Shown here in pieces: positions 11,556-21,242 of a DNA stretch of 64,000 nt. Position numbers and translations under genes: made by a program. Source of the stretch: Chrysoporthe austroafricana (Eukaryota > Ascomycota > Sordariomycetes > Diaporthales > Cryphonectriaceae); the NCBI GenBank assembly GCA_001051155.2, contig JYIP02000010.1, positions 496,001 through 560,000 on the forward strand, read 5' to 3'. Under the pieces are notes generated by a model. It was given only the letters and a program-made list of their open reading frames with translations, searched no databases and had not been told where the DNA came from. The stretch's first letter is position 1, and each line of letters starts with the position of its first letter.

Positions 11556-11627
11556 ATGGCCTCCACCAAGACCACTGCTAACTCATCCATGGGAGTCAAC
11601 GGATACTCTTACTGCGTTGTCATGTAA
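11556..11627 (+). CDS. mfa1: a-factor-like lipopeptide mating pheromone precursor
   Basis: Very short gene of 23 codons plus TAA. The product starts M-A-S-T-K-T-T and ends NGYSYCVVM: a CAAX box (C-V-V-M) at the extreme C-terminus, with the prenylated Cys at residue 20. This is the layout of the hydrophobic a-type pheromones of filamentous ascomycetes (Neurospora MFA-1, Sordaria PPG2), which are also about 22-25 aa, start with a polar Ser/Thr-rich leader and end NGYCVVM or similar. Known biology: the Cys is farnesylated and carboxymethylated, the last three residues are removed, the leader is cleaved, and the peptide is exported by a Ste6-type ABC pump to be sensed by Ste3-type receptors. Context AAAATGG is a good start. 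The gene is isolated in a non-coding stretch, as is usual for mfa genes with long untranslated regions. Confidence 0.85.
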   Translation: MASTKTTANSSMGVNGYSYCVVM

Positions 11628-12375
11628 AGAGGTCATCATGCCTCTTACACTGCAGACAAGGGATATAACTTCTTGATCAAGGCCTCCAGAGATCTCGACG
11701 GATGGCCAAAACGAGACATAAAAAATAAAAAAAAGATACGGCTCGACCTTCACTAAATCAACGCCGGCCTATAACAGCTACCCTTGAAGCAGCACAGCGT
11801 GGCCTACTGATCGACGGCCAGCAGTCATACAGCCAGAACGACATCAATTCTCACCTTCATTTCTGCCATGTTTTCAAAGATTGCCGTACGCTACAGCCAA
11901 CTCAAAATATCACCTTGAAAGGAAAGCACGGAGACAGGAGTGTCTTGCTGGAGGCTTGGATAAATTGAAGGAGGGGTAGCCGTGACGACAGCTCGCGTGG
12001 TGTGTACGTCTCACCATTACATAGAATGCAATGGAAGGACGTTCAGCCCCAGATCGATTTAATGAAGCCATTCATTGGCTGAACCTCCAGCGCAGCGCTC
12101 CAGAATATATAAATTATTTTGTGGATGTTCTCTGCCCCCTAGATCCAGTGTCCGCTATTGAGCCGTGGGCGGCGTGATATTCGGATTCTGGGCTGGGCCA
12201 GATCCTCTTCACCTTGTCCGCCACGGCATACTAGATCGGCTGTGTACACTCTTGTAAGCAGGTCAAATAGCCCCATGCGAGGCGCACGTCTTCGAACACC
12301 GTAGACATTGCATCGGGAACAGGTAGTGAGGATGTGGTACATTTTGTGGTGCTGGACGAGATACCGAATTGTAGA

Positions 12376-12440
12376 TGATGCGATTGCATGGACGCGATTG
12401 CATTGCGCTGATGCAATTGCATTGGTGCGATTTGCATTCG
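12376..12440. repeat. Imperfect tandem GCGATTGCATT/GATGCAATTGC motif
   Basis: Four or five diverged copies of an 11-13 bp motif rich in ATTGCAT, partly palindromic (TGCAATTGCA). Confidence 0.55.
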
Positions 12441-12495
12441 CTGCTGTCGTATCCCAGTTATAAGTTATGTTTGGAAGGGAGCAACTGTTGGGTTT

Positions 12496-12572
12496 TGGCT
12501 TAGCGGTAGTTGGCAGAATTCTCCGTTACTGGCCGACCCAACTACTAAGGCAGAGGTCGTGGGTTCAACTGC
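12496..12572 (+). repeat. tRNA-like A box/B box pair (possible SINE head)
   Basis: TGGCTTAGCGG (12496-12506) matches the polymerase III A box, and GGTTCAACTGC (12562-12572) is a B box with two mismatches, 66 bp apart. Flanks do not pair into an acceptor stem, so this is not a working tRNA; it resembles the 5' part of a tRNA-derived SINE. Confidence 0.35.
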
Positions 12573-13458
12573 GGAGTTTACCACCTTAGTATCGGGCTGA
12601 TCGACTCGAAAGCCGAGGCATCCCTGCAGATTTGAAAAGCAAGCAGGGAGTGTCAGAGGATTCTTGTTGGCAATGAGCCCGAAAAGCCGAGACTTTCTAC
12701 AATCTGGAGAGCCAGTAGATATGTCGAGGTCCAGAAAACTGCAGTTTAATGACCTCACCTGTCCGTTGTGATTCTGTTCTCATTCATGTACCGCTTTGAT
12801 ATGGCATTGATTGCAGGTCCGCGGCGGGCGCAGGATTGGACATATTCCCCATTCCCTTCATCGGCTCAGAACATCCACCGACGGTAGATGTTCCTGTTAT
12901 TTTTCTTCTTTATTTTTCTTGTTGGTTTTCTCTCCTAATTGCTTGGGGGACCTTTCACATACGGTAAGGGCTCACTATCTCCTCAGGATCGTTGTAGCCT
13001 GAACAAACAAATCAGAGCACATGCGGCCCGAAATCCCCATATAATAGTAATTAAGTGAGTGGTTTTTTCGGCAAGAAAAGGGGTCAGCAGCACTCATGAA
13101 AGCCCAAATTATCAATTGATGGTTGGGGCGATGGCTCAGGCAATTGTCTTGAGTCAAGCCCTTTCCATGCTTTGATGACCGATGCGCCGAAGACTGATCG
13201 TCACAGTAAGAGGCCTACCGTCCATCATTTATAAGCAGGAATGACGCCCAGGTGATGCTGATCTGAGAAACCTTACCCTCCTCGCGCAGCAACTAGTCTT
13301 CGATCTTGACCTTGAACAACGCCTTGCAGCACCATGATATCGAAAGAAGCCTCACGCAACTTGATCCACGCCATGCCGCGCTGGGTCGGAGTAAGAGAGA
13401 GACAGAGGCATGGAGCCCAAACAGCGCGACAGAGGAGATCGTATGCAGCCCTAAGCCA

Positions 13459-13479
13459 CCCCCCCCCCTTTTTTTTTTT
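13459..13479. repeat. C10-T11 homopolymer tract
   Basis: Run of ten C followed by eleven T, seen directly. Confidence 0.9.
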
Positions 13480-14226
13480 CCAGATATTTTTGGGGTAAGA
13501 GGAATGCATTAAAGGGCAAGTATAAGGCACAACAAAAACGATGTTTTCAGAAACAAGGGGATGCTCGCGGAGCTCCCACGCTCTGCTTCGTCTTTCCGGG
13601 CTGCAGTAGCTGCTGCTTTCTCGATTACTAAAAATCCACACTCCTCACGGGAGATGTATGCTGACATCTTTTGGCGCCTTTTCCTTCTCCTGCTTCCTGG
13701 AAACTAGGATGGTTAATTTGGGGCAGAGGTTGACGTGATGGCCGGGAATAGTGTTTCGGAGAACCCCATGTAGTATTCTGGGCCCCCACGTGCTTCGATA
13801 AGTCACCTGGGCGTTCCGCATGTTTCAACCCACTGCAACGGTTGAAAAGAGGAGTCAAACCCAACGTCTTTCTCAATCTGTATTGAACCTATTTCTAGTA
13901 TCAGCAGTCGAGCTGGTACTGTCGCAGTCGCTGCGAGCGATTGCAGGCCCCCTCTCGTTTACGTCACCTGGGTTTCAGTATTGGGTGCATCAGACCAGCC
14001 GCACCGACATACAGCGAGCCTCTGCAAACATGGTAGGATTTTCTCAACCCACGAGCAGATAGATATTCAGAAGCAAAGTTGACACGCGAGATCAGCGAGT
14101 TCTACAGCCCTTGGGCTTCTGGGCCTCGCTCTACCAAGGCAAGTCTGGCTCCGCACCGCGTGGCGACCGAGCTCTGTCACGGCCACGCCTCCTGTGAGCC
14201 CCTCAGGTGCGCTAACGCATGACCAG

Positions 14227-15383
14227 GCCTCCTAAGCCTCTTCGGTGGACCAGACCATGTGCCCGGCCCATACACCAGGAATGGGCTGACCTGGTCGCCA
14301 GGCAAGCTCCGCATGAACCAGATCCAGGTCGTCGGCACGCACAACAGCTACCACCGCGAGGTCTCGTCCGCGGAGCGGACGTGGCACTCCAGGTTCCTTG
14401 GCGGCGCGGAGAACTATTACTACTCGCACGCGGCGCTGGACGCACAGGCCGAGCACCAGGGGGTCCGGAGCTTCGAGCTGGACATCTGGGCCGACCCGGA
14501 CGGCGGCAACTACGCCCACCCGGTCGTCCGCCGGCTGTCGGGCGTGCCGTACCCCCCGGGGGAGCTGATGAGCCAGCCCGGGAGCAAGGTGCTGCACGTC
14601 GCGGACAAGGACGTCGGCACGACGTGCTACACACTGGTCCAGTGCCTCGGCGTGTTGCAGTCCTGGTCCAGGGCGCACCCGCAGCACGTGCCCATCTCCG
14701 TCATGCTGGAGTTCAAGACCACCCGGGCGCATCTGGGCTACCTGGGCGGGGCCCGAGCCATCTCGTGGAACGATACGGGCCTCCTCTCCGACCTGGACGC
14801 GGAGCTGCGCTCCGTGTTCGCCGCCGGGGAGCTCATCACGCCGGACGACATCCGCCGCGACGGCCTGACGCTGGAGCAGTCCGTCCTCGCGCACGGCTGG
14901 CCCGACCTGGACTCCGCGCGCGGCCGCTTCTTCTTCGTCATGGACGACGGGCCCAAGACCCTCGGCGTGGTCCGCAACGCCTCCGTCGAGGGGCGGCCCA
15001 ACCTCGAGGGCCGCGTCGTCTTCACGCAGTCCGCGCCGGGGCAGGCGGACTGCGCCTTCCGCAAGCTCAATACGCCGACGGACGAGGTGGTCTACGCGAC
15101 GATCCAGGAGGACGTCCAGAAGGGGTACTGGGTGCGGACGCGGGCGGACATCCCGATCGAGACGCTCCTAGGGAGCAACGTCACGAGCATGAGGGACGCG
15201 GCGCTGCGGAGCGGTGCCCAGGTCGTCTCCACGGACTGGCCTGCGTATGGGATGAGCGCAAGGTACAATGTGGACTACGTCGTGAAGCTAGAGGGAGGGA
15301 GGACGGCCAGATGCAATCCGCTGAACGCGCCGGAAACGTGTACCGGGATTGCGGCCTTGGAGCCCCTAGATCATGGCGCATAA
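14227..15383 (+). CDS. PI-PLC-like phosphodiesterase (Ca-dependent PLC type), 5' end unresolved
   Basis: About 385 aa of a phosphatidylinositol-specific phospholipase C-like TIM barrel (PLC-like phosphodiesterase superfamily). Diagnostic catalytic strand: IQVVGTHNSYHRE with the first catalytic His, then SFELDIWAD with the acidic metal ligands, VLHVADKDVGTTC, and ISVMLEFKTT; the C-terminal part has VVSTDWPAYGM. The frame is open from 14223 and a CAG acceptor ends at 14226, so an upstream exon is expected. A consensus GC-AG type donor (CAAG|GCAAGT) lies at 14142 with a GCTAAC branch site near 14210, but no ATG was found in frame upstream of it. No signal peptide is visible in the part seen. The gene is strikingly GC-rich, compared with its 5' flank. 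Confidence 0.78.
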
Positions 15384-16560
15384 CGATCTAGAGGGGAGCC
15401 ATGTGAACGCATAGTTGAAGTCATGTCTCGCATAGTTAGCAAGGAGCTGCCGGATCATTCTATAATACCCCGTAAAATGACCATCGGATAGGCCACATAG
15501 CTGCTCACACCACGAGCAACATCCCCACGGGGAATGGCAGCAGATCAACCATCCTGTAGATAAGATAGTATACAGTCAGTACAAAAGGAAACCAGGTACA
15601 CACGCTCTTTCGCTCTCAGGTCTCAGTCAGGCATCTCGCCTACTGCGGTTCACATCCAGGCGCCACAAAAGCACGGCTCTACCTCTGCGGATGTCAACTC
15701 TTCTTCCTTACAGGTAGAACTCTGGGACCTGTTGTACCCGGCAGAGAAAGGACGGGGTTAAGCCTGAAGCCACGCGGAGAGAGGCTCACAGGCCGAGGGG
15801 GTCCAGCGGGTGCACGACGTCGCCTGAATGTCACAACGGCGTCAAGAGTCGCCGGACGCACAAGTTCTTATCAATAGATTCCACGCAGTTTCAGCTCAAC
15901 TCTGGGCTCAGAGGCCTCTCTGCCGGCAGCCCAGCATAGAAAAGCTAAATCTGTCCCGCCTGCCCCCGTCCGAATCCTCCGTCCAGCCTCTCCGACCATG
16001 GCTCCCCCTACAGGCGACGCAGGGCGGCGGCGCCGCACTCGTTTCCATACCCACAGCCTCTCGAGCAACGAGGCCCATATCCAGTCGACATAGCAGAAGG
16101 CACGCAGGGGGTGGGCTTCCCCCCTCGGCCGAACGAAAGGACGCAATGAAATAGAAGACGACGAAGAGAAAAAAAAAAAAAAAAAGGAAAACCCACCCAA
16201 ACACCAGAAAGACGAGGGGAGNCCCTCAGGGAAAAAAAAGAACAAAAATAAAAAAAAAACAGCAAAAAAAAAAAAAAAAAAAAAAAGGTAAACGCAGCAC
16301 AACACCATGCAGCGCGGGCCGGGCGTAGCCCGCCGGCCCGCCTGTCTGCCTGAAGTGATACCACACCAACGCCGTGCAATGCAAGTGATTAGAAGGCAAT
16401 ACAGGGTGACGAATGGGACCTTGGAAACCAGCCCGGGGCCGAGTAGAACCGGAATCTTGTGCTCTGTGCTCTCCGCGTGCTGTCCATACGACGTCTCATC
16501 TCTCCCCCCTCCCCCTCCATCCCTCCCTCCGCCCCTCCTTCTCTTCAGCCCATTCGTTCT
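15384..16560. other. Intergenic, 1.2 kb, with poly-A tracts and one N
   Basis: No gene. Holds A-rich tracts at 16169-16185 and 16250-16286 and an ambiguous base at 16222, so the assembly is uncertain here. The right part is the 3' region of the minus-strand disordered protein gene. Confidence 0.6.
16169..16286. repeat. Poly-A rich tract with ambiguous base at 16222
   Basis: Several homopolymer A runs of 8-22 nt interrupted by short mixed sequence; the single N lies between them. Confidence 0.9.
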
Positions 16561-17730
16561 CTAGCCCTCCTTCAGCACCTCGAAGATGCCGCTGACGCTC
16601 GGCACCTCCCTCTCGACGCGCCCAAACACGAAGCGGCTCCGGGGCGTGTGCGGCTCCTTGAGCATCGCCTCCAGCGACGAGGGCTCCCTCTCGGCGGGCC
16701 TCGACGGCACGGCCTGGGCCTGTGGCGGCGGCGCGGGGAGGTCGCCGCGCAGGTACGCGGAGAGCTTGCTGGCGAGGTCGTCGGGCTCGGCGGCGCAGGC
16801 GGGCGACAGGAACGTGGGCCTGCTGATGCGCCGGAAGGCGCGCGGCTTGAACGCGGTGGTCGCGGCGTCGCCGGTCGACGTGCTCGGGCGCGGCAGGTCG
16901 CGGGCGGGCGCGTCGAGGGGCGCCGGGCGGTGCAGCGCCGGCAGCGGCATGGTGTGTATCCGGCCGAAGTCGCGCGGCGCCAGGCGCGTGGTAGCCTCGG
17001 CGGCCTGGCGGGGGCTAACGGGCCGCTCCCGCTCGTCGTCGTCGCCGCCGTCGTCCCGCTTCTGCGCCTCTGCCTTGTTGTTCTCGCGTCGTGCCGCCGC
17101 GCCGTCCGGCCCGAAGCTGAACGTGTCCAGGTCCGCGAGCGCGCGGCGCGGCGGTGCGGCGTCACTGTTACTGTTATCATCGTCGTCGTCGGCCTCGGAG
17201 CTCCGCGGCGGGCTGACGGGGCTGTCCAGCAGGACGGACTGGATCTCGACCCGCGGCATCTCCGTCTTGAGCAGCGGCGCGGTGACGCTCCGCCGGGGGC
17301 TGGGGCTGGGCCCGCAGCCCTCGGTGCTCGTGGGCGGGCTCAGGGGCGGGCTGCTGGGGGGGCTGGCGGTCAGGGGCGGGCTGGCGGGCTCGGTCTGGTG
17401 GCGCTTGACGTTGCCGTAGGGCGTGGACACGATGCGCATGTTGCCCCGCCATTGCGAGCCGCTCACGGGCCGGGGCTTCTGGCGCGGCCAGTCGACGGGG
17501 TCGTGCTGCTGCTCGAGGAAGGACGGCGTCGGGCGGAGGGTGCGGGTGGTGGCGGCGAGGTGGCGGCGCTGCTCCTCGAAGAGCTCGACGCCCTTGGCGA
17601 CCTGGATGTTGTCGCCGGTGCTGTTGATCTCGAGCAGGAGGTCCTGCAGCTGGTCCTCCTCCAGGTTCTCGACGAGCTCGAAGATGTGGTCCACCGAGGA
17701 CCGGGACCGCAGCCGCGTCGTTGGAGGCAT
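16561..17730 (-). CDS. Hypothetical intrinsically disordered protein (389 aa)
   Basis: Single open frame of 389 codons on the minus strand, high GC. Not recognised as a named family. Residues 13-70 look structured: two helices with SSVDHIFELVENLEEDQLQDL and VAKGVELFEEQRRHL. Then a conserved-looking patch, WRGNMRIVSTPYGNVKRH near residues 93-110. The rest is Pro/Ser/Thr-rich with many SPP and PRR motifs, an Asp run near 183-187, and Arg/Glu-rich stretches, as in regulatory or scaffold proteins; it ends in SGIFEVLKEG. Multiple S/T-P sites suggest kinase control (inference). No transmembrane segment or signal. Equally long frames on the opposite strand are composition shadows. The start at 17730 has upstream stops and a plausible ATG context. 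Confidence 0.7.
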   Translation of the reverse strand: MPPTTRLRSRSSVDHIFELVENLEEDQLQDLLLEINSTGDNIQVAKGVELFEEQRRHLAATTRTLRPTPSFLEQQHDPVDWPRQKPRPVSGSQWRGNMRIVSTPYGNVKRHQTEPASPPLTASPPSSPPLSPPTSTEGCGPSPSPRRSVTAPLLKTEMPRVEIQSVLLDSPVSPPRSSEADDDDDNSNSDAAPPRRALADLDTFSFGPDGAAARRENNKAEAQKRDDGGDDDERERPVSPRQAAEATTRLAPRDFGRIHTMPLPALHRPAPLDAPARDLPRPSTSTGDAATTAFKPRAFRRISRPTFLSPACAAEPDDLASKLSAYLRGDLPAPPPQAQAVPSRPAEREPSSLEAMLKEPHTPRSRFVFGRVEREVPSVSGIFEVLKEG

Positions 17731-18866
17731 CCTTGTGGGCAGTGCTGGTTGGCTGGCCGTGTCCGCGGCGCAGCCAGGCTTCGTCGGCGCCGGGTCGTTC
17801 GCGATGGTTCTCCTCCTACCGGGGGATTCAGGGGTAGGCAGGTAGCCTGACAGGCAGACAGGCAGCTAGGTAGAGAGGCAGTACAGGTAGGGAGTGTTGT
17901 TCTCTGGTCCAGGTGCAGATGAAGGCAAGGGAATGTGGGTCGGCTGTTAAGAAAAAAAGAGAGCGTCTGGATCACGGCGAGGAAAAGAGGCCCGGAATGA
18001 AATGAGTGTGCATTCCAGTCGGCATGGGCGGTTGCTATGGTGGTGGTGTGGTGATGTTGACGGCGAGGAGAGAATTCTGCGCCGGAAGGGGTCGACGTCG
18101 GGGCCGTCAGGAGGGAGGAAGAGAGGGAGAGAGAGGCAATGGACGGCCAGGCCAGTGCTTGCTGGCTGGCTGGCTGGCCTCAGAGTCAGTCAGTCAGGGG
18201 ATGGGGGCGTCGATGCAATTTCCCATGCTCTCTCTCGTGGCTCTTGCGCTCTGCTCGCCCCGGCCGTTGGGCCGTGGTCAAAGCTTCTTCTGGAGAGCCA
18301 ATTTCACGGCCGCGGCCAGGACAGACAGTTTCAGCTTTTATCAAACCGGGCAGGGAAGCCGTCCGCAGGCGAGATGCATAGTATCCATCCGCTTATTTCC
18401 TGCCAGGCTAGACCGGAACGAGGGCCCCCGGCGGGCCCGCCGATCATGCGGCCCAAGTGCCTGCGTCTAGTAATTACTGGGTCGTGGTGGTTTGCCAACA
18501 TGTACCCCAGACGGAGAGGCCTGGGCGGCCGATGCGCCCGTCTGAAGAAGAGACGTGCGTGCTTCGTGCTTGTTGTGTACAGACGCCGCCGTCAACACGG
18601 ACCGACCACGTCGGTCATTGCCGTCCAGACGAGCCGCTGGACTGTCTCTCTCTCTCTCTCCTCGTCGCCGGCCAGCCGGAGAGGCGAGGCGCCTCGAGAC
18701 AAGACATCTCGCTTGCGGGCGCGAGCCCGCTTCAGCGGCCTGCTGTTCCGGATGACGATTCAGGGGCTGATTTAGTATCTCCCTGGCGATGGGCTGCCCT
18801 GACTTGTTTCGGGCCCGGTCGAGCCACACCGATAAGAACTTAGAGCCCCGGGACACCTTACAGTAC

Positions 18867-18892
18867 TGCGTGCATGCTGCGTGCATGCTGCG
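18867..18892. repeat. 11-bp direct repeat GTGCATGCTGC x2
   Basis: Two adjacent exact copies of the 11-mer, within a palindromic GCATGC context. Confidence 0.8.
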
Positions 18893-19340
18893 CTATGTAT
18901 GTGCCATACATAGTACGTAAGGGCGCCACGGGCGCCACGACAGCTTGTCGCACCGCTCGCGGCGCGGAGCGCTAAAGGCCGCCTGCCGTCGATGTCTTGT
19001 CTTCCTCTAGCGCGCCTGGGCCTCCTCCTCTATCCCCGGCGTCCCTGGTCCTCAGCCGAGCTGTCGTCTGCTTTGCTTGCCCGCGTGGCGTGAGCGCCGG
19101 CGGGCGTGATGGAGCCTGCAGCACCCAGGAGTCTGGTTCGCTACGGCGGTGTGCACCCTACGGTGGCACCGTACACGGCATGTTTCCCGCGGGGCGGACG
19201 GGTCTCAGGGCAAGCAGGTGGGTGAGATCTGGAGCCTGCAGCTTTTCTCGACCACCCACACCCACCTGTGAGGGAATTCAGGCCGTGCCTGTGGCGTGCG
19301 GAAAGGGTCAATGCGTGCCTGTGCCGGCATGTTGCAGCCG

Positions 19341-19341
19341 C

Positions 19342-19373
<32 letters not shown>
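19341..19373. repeat. (CAGA)n microsatellite
   Basis: Eight perfect CAGA units, seen directly. Confidence 0.95.
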
Positions 19374-20121
19374 CTCTTACAGGCACAGCCCGGCGCATAC
19401 GGGTGTGTGCTGCACACCCACGAAGCCTACCTCGTCTCCAGTCTGCTGGATTGAAACCAGACCAGAGTGGGATGACCAGGGGCAACGATGAGCGGCCCTG
19501 CAGCCTCCATGCTGACATACTGCACGTCAGTACGTCCGTACTTAGTATGTCGCAGGAGATCTGCCGGCGCCTGTCTGGGGGTTTGGGCGACGCGGGGTCC
19601 GGCTATTGGTATGCAGGTAGGTAGCGAACACACGTAAGACCGCCGCATGGACCTAGCAATGACCGACTGTGCATCGAGAATACCAGGTTAGGAACTGTGG
19701 GTGTACGTGGTTGGTCACTGACACGGCTCAGACACGCACGTTCAGTCTGTGAGGTGCTCGGCGATAGGCCCTCCATCCAGACACTGTTTCTACTCACTAT
19801 CGCCGAGCAGTACCAGAGAAAGAGAAATGAGCCCTCCGTCATCTATACAGAGGAGACAAGAAAGAGCAGGCTTGGGCGTGACCACACGGCCGACGGCAGA
19901 AGGCACTTCACATAAAATAGGAGAGCACTCGTGATCTTCCCTGTATGATCGAGATTTGACCTCTTAAGGTCGGGTCGGTTCGCAGCAAGCTTTCATGACT
20001 AGCTAGATAGCCATTATCCGACCTCGACAGATTATCACTGGCAGCATTGCCCCCCAAAAAGCACTGTATCTCCTCGTCAAAGCAAAACATAGCCCAGCAC
20101 CAACCCCGGCCGATCCCGCCT

Positions 20122-21242
20122 TCAGTTGGCAAAGTACAACAGGTGTCCCTCCTTGCGTGCTTCCTTCTCGGTGTAGCTGACCTCGCTGACCGTCTTGCCC
20201 TGCGCATCCTTCAGGATGATCTTTCCGCCCTTGTTCGACAGCGGCGCGTCGGGCACCTCGATGCCCCTCTTGTTGTGCGCCTTCAGCTCCACATCCCCCA
20301 GCTTCTGGGCCTCGCCGTTCTTGTTCTCGATCGTCCAGCCCTTCAGGTTCACCGCCTTCGACCCCTTGTTCTGGAGGTACACCCTCTCCCTCTTCCCCTC
20401 CGGCGCCTCCCGGTCCGGCCCGTACGGGTTCACCACCGCGGCCTCGATGCCCACCGTTCCCTTGGTGGGGTGGCTCGTCCTGGCCTCGCCCGTGGACGTG
20501 TTGCTCGTCGTGTCGCCGCCCAGCGCCTGCGCGAACGTCTCGCCCTCGGGGTTGCCGCTGCTGTCCGTCTTGAGCGTCTGCGTCGCGAACGCGAGGAACA
20601 CGCCCTCCCACGTGCCGTTGGCGAACTGGATGACGATGCCGCCGTCCTGGTACGTGCCGTTCTCCTTCTCGAAGCTGCCCGCGTTGCCCTGGTTCATGTG
20701 AATGTCGTGGATCCCCTGGGCCCCGTCCTTGTCGCTGTAGTGGCTGCCCCAGAGGTACATGGTCGCCTTCTCCTGGACCGCCTGGTTCATGATGGGGTCG
20801 AGGTACGACAGGATGTCGCCCTTCTCGGTGGGGTCCTTCGGGTCGTGGGAGAGGAGCGTGCCCGAGTTGACGTTGATGAAGCCCTCGCGCAGGAAGTCGA
20901 GGGCGAGCGAGCTGCTGCCCTTCTGTGTGGAGAAGCCCTCGGAGAGCGCCGCGAGCTGGCTCGTGGAGGGCTGCTTGGCGTCGAAGTTGGACACAAACCA
21001 GTAGACGAGGCGCTTGTCGCTGTCGGAGGACATGATGTTGACGTCGGCCTCGTACGTCCTGTTGTTGTTGGTGCCGTCGGTGAACTCGAGGTGGCCATGG
21101 TCGGTATCGGCTGAGGTGCATGTCAGTACTCACCAGGCGGACAGATGCGGATAACAGCAGGCTGGAGTCTTGAGAGCCACGTACCTGTGCCGTTCCAGCT
21201 CGTGGGCGTGCACTTCCACAGACCGTAGTTGGAGATACCCAT
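20122..21242 (-). CDS. DUF2278 (YukJ-like) protein with lamin-tail-like C-terminal domain
   Basis: 348 aa from two exons: 21242-21185 and 21110-20122. The intron (74 nt) has a GTACGT donor, a TACTGAC branch site and CTCAG acceptor, and phases match. N-terminus MGISNYGLWKCTPTSW, then after the intron GHLEF, NRTYEADVNIMSSD and LVYWFV, the usual opening of DUF2278 proteins. Middle: LDFLREGFINV, then DPIMNQAV, YLWGSHYSDKDGAQGIHDIHMNQGN with conserved His residues typical of the family, and WEGVFLAFATQ. Residues from about 230 resemble a lamin-tail (LTD) beta sandwich: RVYLQNKGSKAVNLKGWTIE, GKIILKDAQG. Function of DUF2278 is not known; bacterial and fungal members often carry this tail. No signal peptide. 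Alone in its region. Confidence 0.85.

Larger units (their letters stand above)
11628..14226. other. Gene-poor stretch, 2.6 kb
   Basis: No convincing gene. Contains an A-rich run near 11720, imperfect GCGATTGCATT tandem motifs (12376-12440), a tRNA-like promoter pair (12496-12572), and a C10/T11 tract at 13459-13479. The first exon of the phospholipase-like gene may sit near the right end but was not identified. Confidence 0.5.
17731..20121. other. Gene-poor GC-rich stretch, 2.4 kb
   Basis: Long overlapping frames exist but look like GC-driven noise: no domain, no hydrophobic pattern, no splice support. Low-complexity elements: GGCT units near 18160, CAGT units near 18186, CT run near 18648, GTGCATGCTGC repeat near 18867-18892, CAGA microsatellite at 19341-19373. 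Confidence 0.5.

Noticed and set aside
12465..12758. 97-codon minus-strand frame
   Set aside because: Spans the tRNA-like element; no domain; likely non-coding repeat sequence.
1..14000. A PKS or NRPS gene to partner the enoyl reductase
   Set aside because: No ketosynthase, acyltransferase or condensation motifs in any frame of the window.
14219..15391. 390-codon plus-strand frame overlapping the PLC-like gene
   Set aside because: Arg/Pro/Gly-rich shadow in the +1 frame; the PLC-like frame carries the catalytic motifs.
16459..17850. 463-codon plus-strand frame opposite the disordered protein
   Set aside because: Composition shadow (Arg/Gly/Ala/Val repeats) of the minus-strand gene; its start region is ordinary CT-rich DNA.
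18002..18775. 257-codon plus-strand frame
   Set aside because: No domain or hydrophobic pattern; Ser/Arg/Gly bias and microsatellites explain its length.
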